Below, one piece after another: positions 54,674 to 64,000 of a stretch of 64,000 nt of DNA. How positions within the stretch are numbered: the stretch's first letter is position 1; the number at the start of each line of letters is the position of its first letter. The position numbers were made by a program, and so were the translations under genes. Source of the DNA: an uncultured Croceitalea sp. (GTDB lineage: Bacteria; Bacteroidota; Bacteroidia; Flavobacteriales; Flavobacteriaceae); contig CANMOV010000002.1 in the NCBI GenBank assembly GCA_947499565.1, forward strand, positions 124,001 to 188,000, written 5' to 3'. The notes below the pieces were generated by a model. It made no database searches, was not told the DNA's origin, and was given only the letters and a program-made list of their open reading frames with translations.

Positions 54674-57600
54674 ATGTACAAAAAAACGGTATTTTTCCTT
54701 TTTATTTTCACGCTGTGCACCGTTAAGGCCCAAAAGGATGTCACAGTGCCTGACGTAACAAGTTTTGACCAAGGTATTGGATCGCAATCAGCGGTCAATT
54801 TATCGAATGGTAAACTTAGTTTTCCTCTTCAGTTGGTCTCATTAAAAGGCTACAAAGATTTAAACGTACAATTTGGTATTGCATATGATGGATCCCAGGT
54901 TCCGAAACACGCCGAGGCCTCCAATGAGATACTTCCTTCTGGAGTATTAGGTCTAGGGTGGGGTATGCAAATGCCAAGAATACTGGCAGATAATAAACTA
55001 ACAGCAGCTCGTGACGATGATGATTTTTATCTCTTTGAAGGAGGAAGCCTAAATAAACTTTTGGCTATTGATAAGAATAACAATGTTATAGAGTTTAGAA
55101 GTAGTATTTATAAACCTTGGAAAATTTTCTTTTATCAAGATTTAGAAAAGTGGGAAATCATAAAAGAAAATGGATACACCTATACCTACGATTATGTGGA
55201 CTGGGTATTGTATTGGGAAAATTGGATTGGTAATTCCAATGCTTCAGGAGCGGAAAGACAAGGTTCAGGATGGAGTCTTACTGAAGTACGTGATCTTTAT
55301 GGCAACAAAGTGACCTATAGTTATTTTTCTGAGTCACAAAACTTGTCTGGCTCTTCATCACCATCCTTACAGCATACAGAGGCTACTTATTTGCAAACTA
55401 TTACTGGAAATATGGGAGAACGTATTGAACTCATCTATGCTGACAAGACGAATGAAGAGTACTATGAACCAAATACAAATACCAATGAACCTGATGCTTA
55501 TCAAGAAATGTATGAAAAAAAGTACCTTTCATCGGTTAGGGCTTTTGATACAAAAAATAACTTTTTGTACCGTTATGACTTAAACTATGATTTCATTGGT
55601 CAAGGAGAATTTCGTAAACGCTTATTGACCAATATTGATTTTGTCAACGCTAATAATGACACTCAGCTTTATAGGGAGTTTCAATACGATACGGATTCCT
55701 CATCTGACTTTTATGGTATGCTTTTGCATCAAATACTGCCTACAAAAGGACGTGTCAGTTATCAATATGCTACTAGGGCAATAGAGGTTGATCAAATTTT
55801 TAATATTTCAGCAAACGATAATTCATCTTTTGTAGTACAAAAAGATTACATCCTTAAGTTCACTTTTCTTCAAGCCGGCGCCAATGAACTATTATACATG
55901 ACCAGATACGACTGGGATGGACAGACATGGAAAGAAACCGATTTGGGGTATGTCAGTGGAATTCAACAAAATGACGGTTTTTTGGACGCACAAGTACTGG
56001 CCAGAGAAGACTTTTATGTCATACTGTATCGGTCAAATACCAGTGTTTATAGAGAAAGGGCCTATGGTCGTAAAAGTGATGGTGTCACATGGGATGATTT
56101 TAAAACCGGTGTGGTAAGCGCACCAGGTGTGGGTAATACTAATGCACTTCAATTGGTCGGGGGCAATGATTTTTATGCTATTGCTAATCCTAAGGAGGAC
56201 AGGATTGAGATGTACCGATGGAACAATAATAGTTGGAAACAATTTTACCAGTTTAATAACACCCCTGGTGACTATTATTATACCGCGGCCAATAATTATG
56301 TCATACAACATAATGAAGACACCTCACCAGACACGGTAAAGCTGTTTTATTACGATATCACCAAAGAAGTACAGCAGGAGACCTTTAACATGGGGCTGGA
56401 AACTACAGGTAGCGGTAATTATCCCAGCTTTTGGTACGGTTCCAACTCTTTTGCTCAGGTTAATGCCAATGCAAATCCTGAGTACTTTATGCGATGGGAC
56501 AAAGACTATAATTTTTTATCGTTGGACACAGCACCATTTGGAGCAATCCCAGACGATTCTGAAACTTACAGTTTCAACAATACATATTTTGCAAGTGCGC
56601 TTGATTGGAATTTTAGCTCACAAAGGGTTTATCCGGCAAGATATTCTGGCAATGGTGTATGGACTACTCCTATCAACGGAAGCTATGTACCTATAACAGG
56701 CAACAACTTTGCCGGTTTTGGAAGTGATTTTTTCATTTACCCTACGAATTACCAATTAGTTGCTACTGGTGAATTATTAAAAGATGACACTTTTGAGGTT
56801 TTCAATGCTAACTTGGGTCAATGGCAAAAAGAAAGATTATCAACCATGCCCCAAAATGGAAGTAAAAAGTCATATGACGTTTTTGGTAGCCGTTATGCTT
56901 TTCTGGAATACAGATTGTATAGGCAAAATAGTGATTTAAGTTTTTTGAAGATTGCTGATTATCCCTCCAATACGATTTTTTCAAAAGCCGATGGCGTAAA
57001 TGGACTTTATATTTCCTCACGAAATGGTAATCAAAGTAATGGCAATGCTTTTGCTATGCTACTTTCGGCTACTCACAAGAATGACATCGCTGAAGTAAAT
57101 TTACCCAATGATTACTATCTATGGAAAAACCCATATAAGAATTTTAGCACCCACGCTTTGGGGTATGGCACGTATATTTTAAAAGACGAAACAGGAAACA
57201 ATCATTTGATTTACAGACTAATTGACGGTGAATTGCAGTACAATAATGAGGGTGTCACCGTACAAAAAGACATTGTTATTGCCAAAGAAACCTTTGACCC
57301 TGTAATCTCAAGAAAACAAAGACAATATTACTGTTTCTCAAACCCGCAAATTGATAAACAAAATATGCGAGTGTTTTACAGTACAATACTGCAGCAAAAT
57401 GATGTGAATGGTATTCTTGGTACGACAGCCAACTTTTATGATAAGGGGGATACCGACATTAGAAGACAGGGTTTGCCACTAAAAACACTAACCTTGGATG
57501 CCAACAATAATAAGTTGTTGGAACAAGAAAATACCTGGACGGTAAGGACCTTTGCCGACGACGGTAGTTACTATATCAATCTCTTGTCGAAAGAGACTAC

Positions 57601-58753
57601 ATCGTTTGAAGAGAACAAAAAACTGATAACCAATGACTACTATAGTTATCGCCCAGAAAATGGCCTATTAAGTGGTCACCGAATGGAAGATAGTGAGGGC
57701 AATATCCACCTTTCAGAGACTAATTATCTGTATGAAATATCTCCTGAAGTATTGGATTACAACCTCTTGCAACCTGTGGCTTACACAAAAGACCAAATTT
57801 ATAGTGCGAGTGAAGAGATATATATTGATAAAACAGCTACTGCTGTTGATTGGAACGTAACCGACATACCGTATCCTCAGAACAGCTATGCATGGAATGG
57901 AAACGGTTCGTCAAACTTTGATTTCGATAATATTCCTTCTAATTTTAGGCAAGGCCAAGAAATTCTTCAGCTTAATACTTCAGGAAACGTTATTGAAGAA
58001 AAGAACCGTTCTGCTGTAATCACCTCTTATATATACGGGTATGGCGGCAAGCGTTTGGTGGCTAAAATAGAAGGTGCTGGTTATGATGAGGCAATTGCCT
58101 TAGTGAATACTACGGTTATTGATAACCCTAATGATGATGATACCCTTATCAATGAATTGGCACAACTACGACTTGGCTTGCCAGATGCCTTTGTGACCAT
58201 CTATACCTATCGCCCTTCAATAGGCATGACCTCAATGACCGATGCTAGGGGTCGAACGACACGTTATGTCTATGATAATTTTTATCGGTTGAGTCATGTG
58301 GTCAACGATGAAGGCCATATCCTTAAAAAGAATGAATATACCTATCGAGAGGCACCCTTTAATTACACAGCAGAACCTTCAGAAGTGTTGGACTGTCCAT
58401 TGATTAATACTGAGATTATTGGTGATCCCAATGGTGAAGAACCCCTACCTTTTCGTTTAACTTTGGTCAAATCATCAGGCGATGCAACGAGTGCGTTTTT
58501 TCAGGTAAATACTAGTGGTGAACCTTCGTCATCATATAATCTTCAATGGCTATATAATACTGTTTCCGGTGATGTCGCGAACTTTCCATATACCCTTAGC
58601 GGTCAAGGAACCAACCTGAATTCGACCAATCCCAATTGCGATGACGGGGTACTTTCCGTTGCAGTTATTGCGGTTAACAGTTCGGGTGAAACTATTGCCG
58701 TCAGTAATACCTTAAATCATACCTATGGAGGGCCTGATTGTAACCCTCAATAA
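54674..58753 (+). CDS. Large secreted SpvB/YD-repeat (RHS-like) protein
   Basis: 1359 residues. Signal peptide about 1-19 (ends VKAQ). The N-terminal part has NGKLSFPLQLVSLKG and LPSGVLGLGWGMQMPRI, the SpvB/RHS-core entry motif. The middle is a long set of beta-propeller-like strands. Near the end YD-type repeats appear (SMTDARGRTTRYVYDNFYRL, followed by SHVVNDEGHILKKNEYTYRE). The last 90 residues or so are an Ig/FN3-like domain, not a toxin. The arrangement resembles the shell-forming half of RHS/Tc-type systems, with a DUF6443-type RHS protein two genes downstream. Function as shell, adhesin or gliding-related protein is open. Confidence 0.8.
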   Translation: MYKKTVFFLFIFTLCTVKAQKDVTVPDVTSFDQGIGSQSAVNLSNGKLSFPLQLVSLKGYKDLNVQFGIAYDGSQVPKHAEASNEILPSGVLGLGWGMQMPRILADNKLTAARDDDDFYLFEGGSLNKLLAIDKNNNVIEFRSSIYKPWKIFFYQDLEKWEIIKENGYTYTYDYVDWVLYWENWIGNSNASGAERQGSGWSLTEVRDLYGNKVTYSYFSESQNLSGSSSPSLQHTEATYLQTITGNMGERIELIYADKTNEEYYEPNTNTNEPDAYQEMYEKKYLSSVRAFDTKNNFLYRYDLNYDFIGQGEFRKRLLTNIDFVNANNDTQLYREFQYDTDSSSDFYGMLLHQILPTKGRVSYQYATRAIEVDQIFNISANDNSSFVVQKDYILKFTFLQAGANELLYMTRYDWDGQTWKETDLGYVSGIQQNDGFLDAQVLAREDFYVILYRSNTSVYRERAYGRKSDGVTWDDFKTGVVSAPGVGNTNALQLVGGNDFYAIANPKEDRIEMYRWNNNSWKQFYQFNNTPGDYYYTAANNYVIQHNEDTSPDTVKLFYYDITKEVQQETFNMGLETTGSGNYPSFWYGSNSFAQVNANANPEYFMRWDKDYNFLSLDTAPFGAIPDDSETYSFNNTYFASALDWNFSSQRVYPARYSGNGVWTTPINGSYVPITGNNFAGFGSDFFIYPTNYQLVATGELLKDDTFEVFNANLGQWQKERLSTMPQNGSKKSYDVFGSRYAFLEYRLYRQNSDLSFLKIADYPSNTIFSKADGVNGLYISSRNGNQSNGNAFAMLLSATHKNDIAEVNLPNDYYLWKNPYKNFSTHALGYGTYILKDETGNNHLIYRLIDGELQYNNEGVTVQKDIVIAKETFDPVISRKQRQYYCFSNPQIDKQNMRVFYSTILQQNDVNGILGTTANFYDKGDTDIRRQGLPLKTLTLDANNNKLLEQENTWTVRTFADDGSYYINLLSKETTSFEENKKLITNDYYSYRPENGLLSGHRMEDSEGNIHLSETNYLYEISPEVLDYNLLQPVAYTKDQIYSASEEIYIDKTATAVDWNVTDIPYPQNSYAWNGNGSSNFDFDNIPSNFRQGQEILQLNTSGNVIEEKNRSAVITSYIYGYGGKRLVAKIEGAGYDEAIALVNTTVIDNPNDDDTLINELAQLRLGLPDAFVTIYTYRPSIGMTSMTDARGRTTRYVYDNFYRLSHVVNDEGHILKKNEYTYREAPFNYTAEPSEVLDCPLINTEIIGDPNGEEPLPFRLTLVKSSGDATSAFFQVNTSGEPSSSYNLQWLYNTVSGDVANFPYTLSGQGTNLNSTNPNCDDGVLSVAVIAVNSSGETIAVSNTLNHTYGGPDCNPQ

Positions 58754-58807
58754 CTAACTAGATATAAAACCCAGTGTCATATCTATTGCACTCAAAATAA
58801 TAATAAA

Positions 58808-59269
58808 ATGATGAATAGACATAAACATAGTAACTACATTTTCATTCTTGCTTTAATCACATGCATTTCATGTTTTTCGGTTTCGGCACAACAAAGTCCG
58901 TCACCTGAAATGTTTTACGGTAACTGGGTTTTTAATGAGACATTATCTATAAGCCGAATGCAAGCTGATTTGAAGCAAGAACTTCAGAATTCTGCTGAAC
59001 TCCAACAGTTTGTAGCTACTTTTTTTTCTGGTAAACAAATGTTCTTTTCTCCTGATGGCACTTTTCAAATTACAATGGTAAATGGACTCCAGCTTCAGGG
59101 ACAATGGATTTTACAAGGAAATCAACTGGTAACTCAGACTAACGGTGCCGGGCAGTCCACAAAAACGGTCATTTTTTCCGATAATAATAATTTATGCTTG
59201 ATACCGGAACAATATACAAATCAAGACGCCAAACTATTGTTCAAAGAAGCCCATTACAATAAAAACTAA
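58808..59269 (+). CDS. Small secreted lipocalin-like protein
   Basis: 153 residues. Signal peptide about 1-27 (ends VSAQ); a Cys-Ile-Ser-Cys inside it could give a lipobox, but the AQ cut looks better. The mature part is a short beta-barrel-like domain: MFYGNWVFNETLS, FFSPDGTFQITMVNG and LQGQWILQGNQLV, which fits lipocalin-like domains. It sits between two RHS-type genes, so it may be a partner or an immunity-like protein, but nothing in the sequence proves this. Confidence 0.6.
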   Translation: MMNRHKHSNYIFILALITCISCFSVSAQQSPSPEMFYGNWVFNETLSISRMQADLKQELQNSAELQQFVATFFSGKQMFFSPDGTFQITMVNGLQLQGQWILQGNQLVTQTNGAGQSTKTVIFSDNNNLCLIPEQYTNQDAKLLFKEAHYNKN

Positions 59270-59279
59270 CCACCAAGAA

Positions 59280-62200
59280 ATGAAGAAGTTAAATGTATCA
59301 AAGAAGTTAGTAAAGGCGATAGCTGCGTTCATTTTTATATCACATGCAGCTATAGGTCAATTTTCAATACAGGGTGATTCACCTGTTAATGTAAATGTAG
59401 ACGAAGATTATTATGTAACCAACTCCTCTGGGCTATTAGGGAATAACTGGAGTGTCAGTGGTAGTGGCATGACCTATACCATAGTTTCTGGCCAAAGCAC
59501 ACCCAATGTCAAGATTCGTTTTACTTCCGTGGGTACGGCATTTGTAAATTATAATGGTTTCAACCCCAGTAACAATAATGCTGTAATCTTAAATAAACAA
59601 GTGACGGTCAACGGCACTGTGGTAGGTCCAGTGACAATAACTCCAAACTTAACGGAACGTTGCCAAGGTGGCGGGACTACTGACTTCAATGCATCGGCCA
59701 CAAACGCTACAGGATATTCATGGTCGATAGCCAATGCAGGTTCTTCTTCAATTAACAGTAGTACGGGAGTGGTTAGTTGGAGCAGTAGCTTTTCAGGAAC
59801 AGCAAGAATTACCGTAACCGCTAGTGGCCCTAATAATAGCAGTAGTACTGCCTTTAGAGATGTTACCGTTACGCCAAGTATTAACCCGTTAAGCTTAAAC
59901 TTATCAGCAAGTAGTACCACTGTTTGTTCGGGGCAAAGCGAGACCTTATCTGTATTTGGAGCTTCTGGTAATTCATATGAGCTATTACGAAACAACGTTG
60001 CTGTTGGCTCGGCTATCAATGGCTCAAATACTACGATAAACTGGACAGCCTCTTCCGGAGGAGATTATAGAATACGTGCTTCAAAACAGACAGGCTCTTG
60101 TCCAACAGTTTTGGGTAATGTAACTACGCTTAATGCAGTTCAAAACGTAGGTACCTTTTCAATTACTGGGGGTACTTCCTTACGATGTAGAGGAGGCGGC
60201 ACTTCCGATTTTAATGCTTCTGCCTCTAATGCCACAAATTATGTTTGGTCTATTTCCAATGCTGGTTCTTCGACCATAAATTCAAGTAATGGTGTTGTAA
60301 CATGGCATAACTCATTTAGTGGTACGGCAACGGTTAGTGTAACGGCGAGTAATAGTTGTAATTCTAGAACCGTAACACGTAATGTTACGGTCAGTCCACC
60401 ACCCAATACCTCATATACCCTATCAGGCACCTCGACCCTTTGTTCAGGTAGTTCGGGTACAATTACATTATCTGATTCGCAAACTGGGGTAGATTATGAA
60501 TTAAAAAGGGGTTCGCAAACTATAGCTACACTTTCTGGAACTGGGAATCCACTAACATGGACAAATTCTACAATTACAGCGGGCACTTACAATGTAACTG
60601 CTTCCAATGGTGTTTGTGTTGATGAAACGCTTACTAGCCAATGGACCATTGGCTCTACAACCGCCAATGACATCTCCATAAACTCATCTTCGGGAGGTTT
60701 TACCAATATATGTCCAGGTCAGGTACAATTGTTCCCTGTCAATACAACCACGATAACCAATTGGACAGGAGTTGATTCTTGGACCTCAACCAATGCGGTG
60801 GTCAATATCGCAGCAGGACAATCGATAACTGTGACTCTTTACGCTACCAACAATTGTAACGTATCCCAAGACATATCGGTTACCTTAAGTGCAGTAGCAG
60901 CACCCAGTGGCGCCACCATTACATCGGGTGCCCTTCAAGTGTGCCAGGGGACACCAAGTACAAATTATAATGCAACAGCATCCAACTTTGATAGCGATAT
61001 CTGGGAATTGGATCCTATTTCGGCAGGTACCATCGATCAGAATGGTACCGTGAGCTGGAATGCTACTTATGTGGGGCAGGCAACAGTTACCTACCGTGCG
61101 AGCAATAGCTGCAACCAGTCTGATAGTGATACCAGAACAGTTACGGTCAGTCCACCACCCAATACCTCATATACACTATCAGGTACCTCGACCCTTTGTT
61201 CAGGTAGTTCGGGTACAATTACATTATCTGATTCACAAACTGGGGTAGATTATGAATTAAAAAGGGGTTCGCAAACTATAGCTACACTTTCTGGAACTGG
61301 GAATCCACTAACATGGACAAATTCTACAATTACAGCGGGCACTTACAATGTAACTGCTTCCAATGGTGTTTGTGTTGATGAAACGCTTACTAGCCAATGG
61401 ACCATTGGCTCTACAACCGCCAATGACATCTCCATAAACTCATCTTCGGGAGGTTTTACCAATATATGTCCAGGCCAGGTACAATTGTTCCCTGTCAATA
61501 CAACCACAATAACCAATTGGACAGGAGTTGATTCTTGGACCTCAACCAATGCGGTGGTCAATATCGCAGCAGGACAATCGATAACTGTGACTCTTTACGC
61601 TACCAACAATTGTAACGTATCCCAAGAAGAGATTATAACCTTGGTAGGTGCAACAGGCCCAAGTGGCACAACCATTGATTCAGGTGATACCCAGGTATGC
61701 CAGGGAACTTCACAGTCAGTTTATGTCGGTTCGGCCGATAACGCTTCCAGCCATGCATGGTCTATTGATCCTATTTCAGCTGGTACGATTGATCAGAATG
61801 GTACGGTGAGTTGGAACAACGGCTACATGGGTCAGGTCACTATTACCTATGAGGCCAGTAATAATTGCAACCAAATGGATACTGCCGAAATCACCGTTGA
61901 TGTGACCAATACCGTCACCTTTTATGAAGATAAAGATCGGGATGGTTTTTACATTGGTAGTGTTCAAGGCTGCGAAAATCCTGACCCACTCATTTATGTG
62001 ACCCAAGGATCTACTATAGGTTCTGGAGATTGTGATGATAACGACGAGGTGCTTAATCCCAATACGGTTTGGTACGAAGATACTGATGGTGATGGTCTTG
62101 GTGATCCGAATGTAACCTTGGTGCAATGTGAGCGGCCAACGGGCTATGTGCTAACCCCCGATTTAGATGGTCCGCTTACCGAAGATCCATTACCAGATCT

Positions 62201-64000
62201 TTCAGGACTGGATACTCAAGATATGAATACTACTTTTTCCGTTGAGCCCTATACGCCAACTACCAGTCTGTCTCAAATAGATGCTCTTCCGGCAGATGGT
62301 AAGATGGCCTCAAGAACATACTATGATGGTATGGGACGCCCGGTTCAAGAAGTGGCCCTTCATGCGGGGGGGATCAGTTATGGGAACTACACGGGCAATG
62401 ATATTGTTAACTATATAGAATACGATCGTTTTGGCCGCACGATAAAGCGTTTTTCACCTTATGGAAAGCTTGACCAGACCGCTGCTGGAGACTTTGAACC
62501 AGAGGCCAAGGGGGAACAGATAGAATTCTACGCTACGGGCAATCTCCAAAATTCTTTTGTTCAAACTAGCAACCCTTTTAGTGAAACGGTATTTGACCGA
62601 TCTCCAAGAAATAGAGCCATAAGACAAGCCAGTCCCGGAGATAATTGGAGCGTTGCCTCGGGCAATGTGGTGAGTACGGGCTATTTCTTTAATGAGCAGG
62701 ATGAAGTTCGGTATTTTAAGGTAAACTTGGACAATGATTTAATACCTACGTTGGTGACAGATGGCTATTACTTGGCAAATGAATTGGTAAAAACGGTGGT
62801 ACGTGATGAAAATTGGACGAGTGGTGTGGAAAATACCGCAGAGGAATTTGTGAACAAAGATGGGCAAACGGTGCTAAAACGTACTTATGTGGGTGGCGAG
62901 ACACTATCCACCTATTACGTTTATGATGACTATGGTAATCTTACCTATGTACTACCACCAAAGACAGAGCCAGATACGGAAACAATAACAACTACCTTGC
63001 TCAATTCATTGGCGTTCCAGTATCGTTATGATGCATTGCGCAGACAGGTGGAGAAAAGAAACCCTGGGGTTGATGGTTGGGAGCGAATCGTCTATGATTA
63101 TGAAGACCGCCCAATATTGGCCCAAGATGCCAATATGGCCATAAACGATCAATGGCTATTCACCAAATACGATAAGTACGGAAGGCCTGTCTATACTGGA
63201 TTCTACAATAGCACCCAAAGCAGGACGCAGCTGCAGCAGCTAGCCGATGATTGGGTCGAAGTTGACCAAAAGTCGCATAATGAACAACGAACGGTGGCGA
63301 CAACCCCCGTTGGCGGTACTGCTATCAATTATAGCAATGAGGCTTTCCCAGATTCTAATTTAGAGTTGTTATCAATCAATTATTACGATGATTACAATAT
63401 CGTTGATAGTGATTTACCTATAACTCCCTCTATAGTAATGGGACAGAATGTGACTACTAATACCAAAGGACTTGCTACTATATCTTGGGTACGGGTACTT
63501 GATGGGCAACCCAATAGCTGGAATAAGACTTATACCTACTATGATGAACGGGCGAGGGCCCTACGGGTACAGACCAAAAACTTTCAGCAGGGATTTGCCA
63601 TAGTTGATAATGAACTTGACTTTAGGGGCAAGGTTGTTGAGATGACAACCGAACACCAAAAAGATTTTCAAGACCCATTGGTCAGTATTAGAGATAGTTA
63701 TACCTACGACCATATGGAACGTATACGTACGCAATCCCAGGCATTATATGACGGTAGTTTTAATGGAGGTACACCAATTGAAAATAAAATTATTTCCGGA
63801 TTCCTTTACGATGCCTTGGGGCAATTGACCAAAAAATATGTAGAACCCGAATCTGACAATTTTGGGTGGCAGGTTGGTCTTGATGAATCAACGAATCCCG
63901 TTGAAACGCCCAATAGCAATGATCCTACGATAGTCGTTAGCCGTGATTTTAACGTGAGTGAAGCAGGTATTTACGATGTCAGTTATGATTTTTCGGGTGA
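59280..64000 (+). CDS. Giant secreted Ig-repeat / RHS (DUF6443-like) protein, C-terminus beyond the window
   Basis: Opens at ATG 59280 and stays in frame to base 64000 (over 1570 residues). Signal peptide about 1-25 (ends AIGQ). Residues about 26-880 are repeated Ig/PKD-like domains with recurring CQGGGT..FNASA, WSI.NAGSS.INSS.GVV.W and VTVSPPPNT. A calcium-loop segment follows (DKDRDGFY, DCDDNDEVLNPN, DTDGDGLGDPN). Next is the RHS part: ASRTYYDGMGRPVQEVALHA and NYIEYDRFGRTIKRFSPYGK, matching DUF6443, then YVYDDYGNLTYVLPP and YD repeats. In this family the end often carries a variable toxin or effector, which would lie to the right of the window. Confidence 0.85.
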   Translation, partial: MKKLNVSKKLVKAIAAFIFISHAAIGQFSIQGDSPVNVNVDEDYYVTNSSGLLGNNWSVSGSGMTYTIVSGQSTPNVKIRFTSVGTAFVNYNGFNPSNNNAVILNKQVTVNGTVVGPVTITPNLTERCQGGGTTDFNASATNATGYSWSIANAGSSSINSSTGVVSWSSSFSGTARITVTASGPNNSSSTAFRDVTVTPSINPLSLNLSASSTTVCSGQSETLSVFGASGNSYELLRNNVAVGSAINGSNTTINWTASSGGDYRIRASKQTGSCPTVLGNVTTLNAVQNVGTFSITGGTSLRCRGGGTSDFNASASNATNYVWSISNAGSSTINSSNGVVTWHNSFSGTATVSVTASNSCNSRTVTRNVTVSPPPNTSYTLSGTSTLCSGSSGTITLSDSQTGVDYELKRGSQTIATLSGTGNPLTWTNSTITAGTYNVTASNGVCVDETLTSQWTIGSTTANDISINSSSGGFTNICPGQVQLFPVNTTTITNWTGVDSWTSTNAVVNIAAGQSITVTLYATNNCNVSQDISVTLSAVAAPSGATITSGALQVCQGTPSTNYNATASNFDSDIWELDPISAGTIDQNGTVSWNATYVGQATVTYRASNSCNQSDSDTRTVTVSPPPNTSYTLSGTSTLCSGSSGTITLSDSQTGVDYELKRGSQTIATLSGTGNPLTWTNSTITAGTYNVTASNGVCVDETLTSQWTIGSTTANDISINSSSGGFTNICPGQVQLFPVNTTTITNWTGVDSWTSTNAVVNIAAGQSITVTLYATNNCNVSQEEIITLVGATGPSGTTIDSGDTQVCQGTSQSVYVGSADNASSHAWSIDPISAGTIDQNGTVSWNNGYMGQVTITYEASNNCNQMDTAEITVDVTNTVTFYEDKDRDGFYIGSVQGCENPDPLIYVTQGSTIGSGDCDDNDEVLNPNTVWYEDTDGDGLGDPNVTLVQCERPTGYVLTPDLDGPLTEDPLPDLSGLDTQDMNTTFSVEPYTPTTSLSQIDALPADGKMASRTYYDGMGRPVQEVALHAGGISYGNYTGNDIVNYIEYDRFGRTIKRFSPYGKLDQTAAGDFEPEAKGEQIEFYATGNLQNSFVQTSNPFSETVFDRSPRNRAIRQASPGDNWSVASGNVVSTGYFFNEQDEVRYFKVNLDNDLIPTLVTDGYYLANELVKTVVRDENWTSGVENTAEEFVNKDGQTVLKRTYVGGETLSTYYVYDDYGNLTYVLPPKTEPDTETITTTLLNSLAFQYRYDALRRQVEKRNPGVDGWERIVYDYEDRPILAQDANMAINDQWLFTKYDKYGRPVYTGFYNSTQSRTQLQQLADDWVEVDQKSHNEQRTVATTPVGGTAINYSNEAFPDSNLELLSINYYDDYNIVDSDLPITPSIVMGQNVTTNTKGLATISWVRVLDGQPNSWNKTYTYYDERARALRVQTKNFQQGFAIVDNELDFRGKVVEMTTEHQKDFQDPLVSIRDSYTYDHMERIRTQSQALYDGSFNGGTPIENKIISGFLYDALGQLTKKYVEPESDNFGWQVGLDESTNPVETPNSNDPTIVVSRDFNVSEAGIYDVSYDFSG
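60384..60871 (+). repeat. 488-bp internal direct repeat, copy 1
   Basis: Nearly identical to 61140-61627; I count five mismatches by eye. The length (488) is not a multiple of three, but the offset between copies (756) is, so both copies are read in the same frame. Confidence 0.9.
61140..61627 (+). repeat. 488-bp internal direct repeat, copy 2
   Basis: Second copy, 756 bp downstream of the first, so the duplicated unit is 252 codons. It encodes the SPPPNTSYTLSGTSTLCSGS to NNCNVSQ segment. Confidence 0.9.

Noticed and set aside
59549-60019. Long antisense frames (also at 60239, 61343 and 61776) within the Ig-repeat protein
   Set aside because: They are shadows of the repetitive plus-strand gene, which stays open to the window edge and has a signal peptide and clear domains.
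1-64000. CRISPR arrays, rRNA genes or insertion sequences
   Set aside because: I saw no regularly spaced short repeats with unique spacers, no rRNA sequence and no transposase gene; the direct repeats present are protein-coding modules.

Overview
The window is AT-rich DNA from a member of the Bacteroidota, most likely a marine Flavobacteriaceae. The signs are A-rich leaders with almost no Shine-Dalgarno, N-terminal signals ending in AQ, an AraC regulator with a membrane N-terminus, a BfmA/BtgA-type mobilization gene, a DUF6443-type RHS protein, and the secreted-protein C-terminal module with WPDYVF and LGEMN motifs. I ran no searches; family names rest on motifs and overall architecture.

Region A (1 to about 4935) is the right end of an integrated element. 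It carries a truncated S41-peptidase lipoprotein, a membrane-bound AraC regulator, a BfmA-like mobilization protein, a hairpin-rich spacer and a tyrosine recombinase. It ends at a 3' fragment of a tRNA-Leu(CAA) gene that keeps the tRNA's terminator. The intact tRNA and the left end should lie outside the window.

Region B (4999-42343) is the most notable part. A divergent two-gene NtrB/NtrC-like system (membrane histidine kinase and sigma-54 activator) sits beside a TolC-like channel, an HlyD/MacA-like adaptor and a MacB/LolD-like ATPase. These are followed by twelve tandem, full-length, roughly 800-residue MacB/FtsX-type permeases, one secreted GIN-domain (DUF2807) protein, and a second, slightly degenerate ATPase. 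Three promoter regions (before the TolC gene, permease 7 and permease 11) each carry two 17-bp dyads of the form TGT-N11-ACA, exactly 22 bp start to start. A TGGCAT-N5-T(A/C)GT element that resembles a sigma-54 -24/-12 promoter follows each pair. I infer that the linked activator controls the whole battery as three co-regulated transcription units, and that twelve alternative permeases share two ATPases, one adaptor and one channel.

Region C (42372-48661, minus strand) is a compact type II secretion/type IV pilus-like operon: pseudopilin, prepilin peptidase, GspE ATPase, secretin, PilM/N-GspL-like and PilO-GspM-like proteins. No GspF/PilC platform gene is present here.

Region D (49146-64000, plus strand) holds four secreted modular proteins with interchangeable N-terminal domains, 0 to 2 fibronectin III modules and one common C-terminal module. 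After them come a 1359-residue SpvB/YD-type protein, a small secreted lipocalin-like protein, and a very large Ig-repeat plus RHS (DUF6443-like) protein that runs off the right edge. Near-identical DNA modules, a 488-bp internal duplication and a decayed module relic at 48990-49113 show that this region changes by recombination.
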